Shown here: positions 59,225 to 64,000 of the stretch, one piece after another
How the letters are laid out: the number at the start of each line of letters is the position of its first letter
How positions within the stretch are numbered: the stretch's first letter is position 1
Origin: Rhizobium sp. AC27/96
GTDB lineage: Bacteria > Pseudomonadota > Alphaproteobacteria > Rhizobiales > Rhizobiaceae
DNA: 64,000 nucleotides
Assembly: GCF_001692325.1 (NCBI RefSeq)
Contig: NZ_LXKN01000075.1
Coordinates: 1 to 64,000, forward strand
Reading direction: 5' to 3'
Notes under the pieces: model-generated
Databases searched by the model: none
The model's input: the letters and a program-made list of their open reading frames with translations, nothing else
Told to the model about the DNA's origin: nothing
Position numbers and translations under genes: made by a program

Positions 59225-60595
59225 TCAAGCCTTTTCGGTCTTGCGGGCATTTTTGCCGCGCGCCTTCGATCCCTGCTCGCGAATATGACGAAGCGGAACA
59301 TCGGCGGCGACCTGGCCGGAAGCCGCATTCTTGGCGATCCCCAGACGCTGCGACAGATAGATGCTGGTGTGGCCGCTGCAGATATAAGCGAGGAAGCAGG
59401 CGACGGCGAGGTAGACGGTGTGCGTCGCGCCGAAGAGCTCGATGCCCATGATCATGCAGGCAAGCGGCGTATTGGTGGCGCCGGCAAACACGGCAACGAA
59501 GCCCAGTGCCGCAAAGAGATCGGCCGGCGCACCGAGAATGGCCGCGAGTGTGTTGCCAAGGGCAGCGCCGATGAAGAACAGTGGCGTCACCTCCCCGCCC
59601 TTGAAGCCGGCACTCAGTGTCACGATCGTGAAGACCGCCTTCCAGAACCAGCTCCAGTAATCGACATGAGCCGGATCGAAAAAGCCAAGGATCGTCGCAT
59701 CGCCCGGGTTCGGCGACCAGACGCCAAGCCCCAGATATTCGCGCGTGCCGAGCAGATAGACGAGACCGATCAGCACCGCGCTGGCAATGACGGGCCTCAG
59801 CGGCGCATAGGCGCAGAACCGCTTGAAGGTTGCGGAGGCCATGTGCGAGACCTCGCTGAAGCAACGCGCCATCAGGCCGAAAAGCACGCCGGCCAGGCCA
59901 ACCTTGATGAGCAGCAATGGCTCGAGGTGGAAGCTGCTCGCCGGCGTGCCCGAGAGATAGCCGACATGATACTGGATATGCTCGATGCCCCAGGCATGGC
60001 ACGTCCAGTCGGCGGCTATCGCCGCCGCAAGGCTTGGGATCAGCGCCTCATATTGCATGCGCCCGATGGTCAAAACTTCGAGAGCGAAGACCGCGCCCGC
60101 GATCGGCGTGCCGAAGACGGCGCCAAAGCCGGCCGCTATGCCCGCCATGAGGAGTATGCGGATCTCGGCATGGCTGAGGCGGAAAATTCTCGCAAAGGCG
60201 CTTGCAACACTACCCCCGAGCTGAACCGCCGTCCCCTCGCGCCCGGCAGAGCCGCCGACCAGATGCGTCAGAACCGTCGATACCAGAATGAAGGGCGCCA
60301 TGCGCAGCGGCACGCCGCCGCCGGGCTCGTGGATCTGATCGACGATCAGGTTGTTGCCGCCTTCCGCTCCGCGACCGAAGCGCTGATAGACCCATACCAT
60401 GGCGAAGCCGGCGACCGGCATCAGGAAGATCAGCCAGGGATGCTCGAAGCGCGCCGCCGTTGCCCGATCAAGGCTCCACAGGAACAGCGCGCAGAGCGAG
60501 CCAACGGCCACCGCCATCGGCACGACAAGCGCGATCCATTTGAACAGGCTGCGAAATTGCTGAAAACGATCATGTAGGAATAGAGATGCGGACAT
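59225..60595 (-). CDS. CLC-type fluoride/proton antiporter (CLC-F, EriC-F)
   Basis: 456 residues from ATG 60595, preceded by GGGAGGGG. CLC fold with GGNNLIVDQIHEPG at residues 79-92, where ordinary chloride CLCs have GSGIP, and the gating-glutamate loop GGSAGREGTAVQ with Glu120. The GNNLI wording is the mark of fluoride-specific CLCs. Later, FKGGEVTPLFFIGAALGNTL and FAGATNTPLACMIMGIELFG. It exports fluoride in exchange for protons. The fluoride riboswitch ~120 nt upstream and crcB 93 nt downstream make the substrate firm. Confidence 0.92.
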   Translation of the reverse strand: MSASLFLHDRFQQFRSLFKWIALVVPMAVAVGSLCALFLWSLDRATAARFEHPWLIFLMPVAGFAMVWVYQRFGRGAEGGNNLIVDQIHEPGGGVPLRMAPFILVSTVLTHLVGGSAGREGTAVQLGGSVASAFARIFRLSHAEIRILLMAGIAAGFGAVFGTPIAGAVFALEVLTIGRMQYEALIPSLAAAIAADWTCHAWGIEHIQYHVGYLSGTPASSFHLEPLLLIKVGLAGVLFGLMARCFSEVSHMASATFKRFCAYAPLRPVIASAVLIGLVYLLGTREYLGLGVWSPNPGDATILGFFDPAHVDYWSWFWKAVFTIVTLSAGFKGGEVTPLFFIGAALGNTLAAILGAPADLFAALGFVAVFAGATNTPLACMIMGIELFGATHTVYLAVACFLAYICSGHTSIYLSQRLGIAKNAASGQVAADVPLRHIREQGSKARGKNARKTEKA

Positions 60596-60713
60596 CAGTC
60601 GCCCCTCCCGCAGCACCGGAATTGGCTCTGTCGGGGACAATGGATAGGAAGGATGGAAAAGATAACGGCAGAAAAACAGGCACGACTCTACTCCTTCGCC
60701 TTTTGGGCGTGTT

Positions 60714-60789
60714 GAGTAGGAGTCATCAGCTTCCCTGGAAAATTCAGAGCAGCGGTTCGGCCACCATGGCCCGGCAGAAATCCATTACC
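60714..60789 (-). ncRNA. Fluoride riboswitch (crcB motif)
   Basis: Read on the minus strand, the aptamer runs from GGTAATGG (60788-60781) through TTTCTGCC and GAACCGCTGCTC to the highly conserved 3' block GCTGATGACTCCTAC (60730-60716). This order of elements is the crcB motif. The segment between it and the CLC-F start (60596-60713) includes CTACTC/GAGTAG complementarity (near 60718 and 60690) and TTTTT, a possible expression platform. Fluoride binding should turn the downstream export genes on. Confidence 0.88.
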
Positions 60790-60857
60790 GTTGGATTTTC
60801 AATACAAAAACCGGCACGCTGCTGTCAATGCGGCGAAACGGCAAGCCGCCAATTTCG

Positions 60858-61679
60858 TCACACAGCTCTGGCAATCATCTCGATGGGTGCGAGCAGGCCG
60901 CCTTCCACCGACGTGTTGACATTGGCGCCGCGCTCGGAGGCCCTCGGCCCCATCAACGTTGCCATGCCCTTCCCTTCGCCCGCAGCAGCCTTGGCTCGCA
61001 TTTCGTGCATCAGGCGGATCGCCAGCGCACTGCGATCCTGCTCCAGCTCCACCACGAAGCCTGCGTCTTCGAGCATTTGGCGATAGGTGTCCGGCGTGCA
61101 GACGAAGCTTGTCTCCGGCGTCATCGCCCAGGGCATCGGATAGGGCACCGAGCCCTCGCGCATCTGCATGATCTCATAAAGACCGAAACGGCCATCGGGC
61201 TTCAGGATCCGGCGGACTTCAGCAAACAGCTTCGCCTTGTCCTGGATGTTCATTCCGACATGGATGAGAGTTGCACGGTCGAAGCCACCACTCTCGAAGG
61301 GCAGCGACAATGCACTCCCCTGCCGGAAGGACACCAGTTCCGTCAGACCGCAGCGAGCGGTCAGCGAATTGGCGACCTGCACGAACTCCTCGGTGAGATC
61401 GATGCCCGAGACGATGCATCCGTAGGAGTCGGCAAAATGACGGGCGGGGCCGCCAAGGCCTGAACCGATATCGGCAAGCCGCATCCCGCCGGCCAGGGTG
61501 AGGTCGCGCGCGAATTCCACCGTGGCCGCATGCCGCCCCAAATGGAATTCGTCGACGCCGGCAAGGTCACTGACGCGAAGCAGTTCGATATCCCTGCCGT
61601 TATCGGTAAGCGTTTTCAGGATCGCCGTTTCCAGCGATCCATGGGTGTAGTGGCTGGCAACTTTTTCCTCGGTGGACAT
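60858..61679 (-). CDS. SAM-dependent methyltransferase (class I)
   Basis: 273 residues: motif I LADIGSGLGGPARHFADSYG, the acidic loop end GIDLTEEFVQ, motif II-like GSALSLPFESGGFDRATLIH and the post-motif RRILKPDGRFGLYEI. The UbiE/sarcosine-dimethylglycine methyltransferase branch is the closest in style. It lies upstream of the fluoride operon on the same strand but with its own 3' gap and the riboswitch between, so it is not part of it. Substrate unknown. Confidence 0.85.
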   Translation of the reverse strand: MSTEEKVASHYTHGSLETAILKTLTDNGRDIELLRVSDLAGVDEFHLGRHAATVEFARDLTLAGGMRLADIGSGLGGPARHFADSYGCIVSGIDLTEEFVQVANSLTARCGLTELVSFRQGSALSLPFESGGFDRATLIHVGMNIQDKAKLFAEVRRILKPDGRFGLYEIMQMREGSVPYPMPWAMTPETSFVCTPDTYRQMLEDAGFVVELEQDRSALAIRLMHEMRAKAAAGEGKGMATLMGPRASERGANVNTSVEGGLLAPIEMIARAV

Positions 61680-61720
61680 GCATGTTCTCCCAAGACGTTG
61701 CCTGATGGTTCGCTATGAAC

Positions 61721-62764
61721 TCAAACCTTCAGTTCGCGCCGCTCCGTCTCCGTCACCATGGCAAGATCCAACACGCGCTGCAAGTTGGCCGCGTGGCGGA
61801 AGCTCGGGTCCTGGCTGGTGCCGGTCATGACCGCTTCAGCGAAACGCTGATAGTTGGTCAGCACCGGCGGCACCTCAATGACCCTCCACGTCGCCGTTTC
61901 AGTGTCGTCGCCAAGGCAACCCCGCAGCTCGGAGCCATTCGGGCTGTGGGACACTTCCAGGCCGCCGCGTTCGCCGTAGATACGCAGCTTCAGCTCGTTC
62001 AGATGTCCGGTCGCCCAGCGGCTGGCATGCACCACGCCGAGCGCACCATTGGCAAAATCGACCGACATCGAGAAGCTGTCGTTCGCATCGAGCGTATACT
62101 CGCCGATGCGCTCTTCCGGTGCCTTGTTGAAGGTCTTCAGGCGGGCGAAAACATGGTCGATATCCGTTGCGGCGCCATAGGCGGCGAAATCGAGGATATG
62201 GATGCCGATATCGCCGAGAACGCCGTTCGAGCCGTGACCGGTCGACAGGCGCCAGAGCCATTTGGACTCGCTGCGCCAATCGCCCCAGGCCTTGGAAACC
62301 AACCAGCTCTGCAGGTAGGAGGCTTCCACATGCTTCACGGTGCCGATCTCGCCCGAAATCACCATCTCGCGCGCCTTCTGCAGCTGCGCGACATTGCGAT
62401 AGGTCAGGTTGACCATGTTGACGACGCCTGCCCTCTCGGCAGCCTCCGTCATCTCGAGCGCCTTTTCATAATTCTCCGCGAGAGGCTTCTCGCAGAGAAC
62501 GTGCTTGCCGGCGGCAAGCAGCGGCAGGGTCGTCGGATTGTGAGCCTTGTCCGGCGTGACGTTCGTCACCGAATCGAACTCACCCCAGGCGATGGCCTCG
62601 TCCAGCGACAGAAAACGGTTCTTGATGTCGAACGTATCGCAAAAGGCAGTGAGCCTTGTCGCATCCGTATCGACGGCGCCGACGATCTCGACACCGGGAA
62701 TACGGACGAAATGCTCCACATGGTTCTTCGCCATGCCGCCCGTGCCAACTACTATGAGACGCAT
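61721..62764 (-). CDS. Gfo/Idh/MocA-family oxidoreductase (ThuB-like)
   Basis: 347 residues: Rossmann fold MRLIVVGTGGMAKNHVEHFV, the EKP signature HVLCEKPLAENYEKALEMTE and the sugar-binding half with GVLGDIGIHILDFAAYGAAT. NAD(P)-dependent sugar or cyclitol dehydrogenase. It lies 8 nt downstream of the ThuA-like gene on the same strand, the arrangement of thuA-thuB in rhizobial trehalose/disaccharide loci, although no transporter genes are adjacent here. Confidence 0.88.
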   Translation of the reverse strand: MRLIVVGTGGMAKNHVEHFVRIPGVEIVGAVDTDATRLTAFCDTFDIKNRFLSLDEAIAWGEFDSVTNVTPDKAHNPTTLPLLAAGKHVLCEKPLAENYEKALEMTEAAERAGVVNMVNLTYRNVAQLQKAREMVISGEIGTVKHVEASYLQSWLVSKAWGDWRSESKWLWRLSTGHGSNGVLGDIGIHILDFAAYGAATDIDHVFARLKTFNKAPEERIGEYTLDANDSFSMSVDFANGALGVVHASRWATGHLNELKLRIYGERGGLEVSHSPNGSELRGCLGDDTETATWRVIEVPPVLTNYQRFAEAVMTGTSQDPSFRHAANLQRVLDLAMVTETERRELKV

Positions 62765-62772
62765 ATTCTACC

Positions 62773-63558
62773 TCAGCGATAACCGGCTTCGCCGGCTTGG
62801 TGCAGTCTTGGGCCACGCTCGACGATCGGCTCCAGCGCCTTCTCAACCGGGACGTTCGGCGCATCATGAATGCTTACCTGCGTGCCGAGCGGGTTGTGGG
62901 CCCACTTCACGGAGTTGACCAGCACCTTCTGTACGGTGTCGTTATGATAGGTCGGGTAGGTCTCGTGGCCGGGGCGGAAATAGAAGATGTTGCCCGCACC
63001 GCGGCGCCACGTCATGCCCGAGCGGAAGACTTCACCGCCCTGGAACCAGGAGATGAACACGGTTTCGAGCGGCTCCGGAACGGAAAACTGCTCGCCGTAC
63101 ATTTCCTCGTTTTCAAGCTCGAAATGCTCGCCGAGGCCGGCCGCGATCGGGTGACGCGGATTGATGACCCACAGGCGCTCGCGCTCGCCGGCTTCGCGCC
63201 ACTTCAATGCGCAGGGCGTGCCCATCAGTCGCTTGAAGACCTTGGAGAAATGACCCGAATGCAGGACGATGAGGCCCATGCCTTCCCAGACACGCTTGGC
63301 AACGCGCTCGACGACCTCGTCCTTGACGGCGCCGTGATCCTTGTGACCCCACCAAAGCAGGACGTCGGTATCCTTCAGCCGGGCCTCGCTCAAACCATGC
63401 TCCGGCTCTTGCAACGTTGCAGTCGTTGCCTCAATACCGGCATCGACATTCAGCGCCTTGGCGATGGTGTTGTGCATGCCCTCGGGATAGATCCCGGCGA
63501 CAACCTTGTTAGTCTGTTCGTGAATGTTCTCGCCCCAAACGACGGCACGAATAGTCAT
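62773..63558 (-). CDS. ThuA-domain protein (trehalose utilisation-like)
   Basis: 261 residues of the glutamine-amidotransferase-like ThuA fold: RAVVWGENIHEQTNKVVAGI, TDVLLWWGHKDHGAVKDEVV, MGLIVLHSGHFSKVFKRLMG and GNIFYFRPGHETYPTYHNDT. In Sinorhizobium ThuA with ThuB converts trehalose-type disaccharides through 3-keto intermediates. This pair lacks the thuEFGK transporter genes, so it is probably a paralogue acting on another glycoside. ATG 63558 follows an AGGAGTGCCGTA-type site. Confidence 0.86.
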   Translation of the reverse strand: MTIRAVVWGENIHEQTNKVVAGIYPEGMHNTIAKALNVDAGIEATTATLQEPEHGLSEARLKDTDVLLWWGHKDHGAVKDEVVERVAKRVWEGMGLIVLHSGHFSKVFKRLMGTPCALKWREAGERERLWVINPRHPIAAGLGEHFELENEEMYGEQFSVPEPLETVFISWFQGGEVFRSGMTWRRGAGNIFYFRPGHETYPTYHNDTVQKVLVNSVKWAHNPLGTQVSIHDAPNVPVEKALEPIVERGPRLHQAGEAGYR

Positions 63559-63720
63559 TACGGCACTCCTCTTATACCATTGGAATTGAATAGTTTACGC
63601 GATCCAAAGCGCTTTGGGAAAACGCTATACTTCAGGTCTCCTGAACCATTTAATGCAAGACATAATGCGTCCAAAGCGATTTGACAAAGGCAAAAATGGC
63701 CATGAAAAACACCTGTCTTT

Positions 63721-64000
63721 TCAGTGCGACACGGATTTTGAAAACAGATTGACGATGAGGACACCGGCGATGATCAGCGCCAGGCCGATGATGGCGGCAA
63801 GGTCGAGTTTCTGGCGGAAAAGCACCAGCCCGACCGCCGAAATCAGCACGATGCCGAGCCCGCTCCAGATGGCGTAGGCAATGCCCACCGGCATCACCCG
63901 CAACGTTACCGACAGACAATAGAAAGCCGCAGTGTAGCAAACCACCAGCAGGACCGTAGGGCCAAGCCGCGTGAACTGCTGCGACATTTGCAATGCCGTC
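63721..64000 (-). CDS. SMR-family (EmrE/QacE-like) efflux protein, 5' end outside the window
   Basis: The reading frame is open to the window edge, and the visible 92 or so residues match the C-terminal four-fifths of an SMR protein: QQFTRLGPTVLLVVCYTAAF, MPVGIAYAIWSGLGIVLISA, and LDLAAIIGLALIIAGVLIVN. Only the first membrane helix with the essential Glu would lie outside. An in-frame TTG at 63993 is not the true start, because helix 1 must precede it. Family role: proton-coupled export of cationic compounds or guanidinium. The gap 63559-63720 to the thuA-like gene is empty apart from its promoter. Confidence 0.88.
   Translation of the reverse strand, partial: TALQMSQQFTRLGPTVLLVVCYTAAFYCLSVTLRVMPVGIAYAIWSGLGIVLISAVGLVLFRQKLDLAAIIGLALIIAGVLIVNLFSKSVSH

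Overview
The window looks like a chromosomal (or chromid) segment of a Rhizobium-type alphaproteobacterium. Coding GC is high (roughly 60-63% by eye). The gene content includes the gbpR / chvE-gguABC locus known from Agrobacterium and Rhizobium, an xylFHG-type transporter, idhA preceded by a GGAA-N6-TTCC (IolR-type) box, thuA-like genes and the ECF sigma / DGPF-protein pair. No replication origin, rRNA operon, IS element with ends, prophage or CRISPR array was found. Many long reading frames antisense to real genes exist only because of codon bias and are not annotated.

Layout. 0-5.5 kb: an MttB-family methyltransferase, a small secreted protein, a DEAD-box RNA helicase with a long structured leader, and a DMT exporter. 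5.7-8.9 kb: a three-gene ATP-grasp / alpha-E / transglutaminase operon. 9-11.3 kb: a PlsY acyltransferase of cyanobacterial appearance and an exported beta-lactamase-fold hydrolase. 11.6-21.2 kb: one long minus-strand operon, chvE-gguA-gguB-gguC-aldehyde dehydrogenase-sugar-acid dehydratase, with the LysR gene gbpR divergent. It couples sugar uptake to the non-phosphorylative L-arabinose (or analogue) route to 2-oxoglutarate, and four of its junctions carry perfect GC-rich hairpins. 21.3-24.7 kb: a J-domain-like protein, idhA, an ArsR / SRPBCC pair and a ClpP. 24.8-29.7 kb: a ROK regulator divergent from xylF-xylH-xylG with a 19-bp perfect palindrome between them.

29.86-31.9 kb: tRNA-Arg(CCG) followed by a low-GC, translationally coupled three-gene cassette of unknown function. 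31.9-38 kb: cupin, GNAT, LysR/MFS, ECF sigma factor with its DGPF partner, and a VOC protein. 38-41.2 kb: envelope lipid modification genes (a PAP2 phosphatase, a receiver-only response regulator, and EptA). 41.3-50.2 kb: cupin, LLM oxidoreductase, an RpiR regulator under a 19-bp-arm inverted repeat, a membrane protein pair, a phosphatase, MocR/PNPOx, GNAT and AAC(6')-like enzymes, and a sterol-desaturase-type hydroxylase.

50.4-57.5 kb holds the most unusual material. One 1107-residue protein joins a complete 2-oxoacid dehydrogenase E1 (alpha and beta halves), a lipoyl-type arm and a ketoacyl-ACP synthase III, with no E2 acyltransferase. Next comes a reading frame in which a TnpB (IS605 OrfB) N-terminal-like segment runs in frame into a PspA-like protein, followed by yqiJ- and yqiK-like (flotillin) genes. 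57.6-64 kb: an LpxO-type hydroxylase, a fluoride-resistance operon (fluoride riboswitch, CLC-F type antiporter, CrcB channel), a methyltransferase, a Gfo/Idh/MocA dehydrogenase with a ThuA-like partner, and an SMR efflux gene cut by the window edge.

All assignments are from reading motifs, codon context and signals by eye. No database search was possible.
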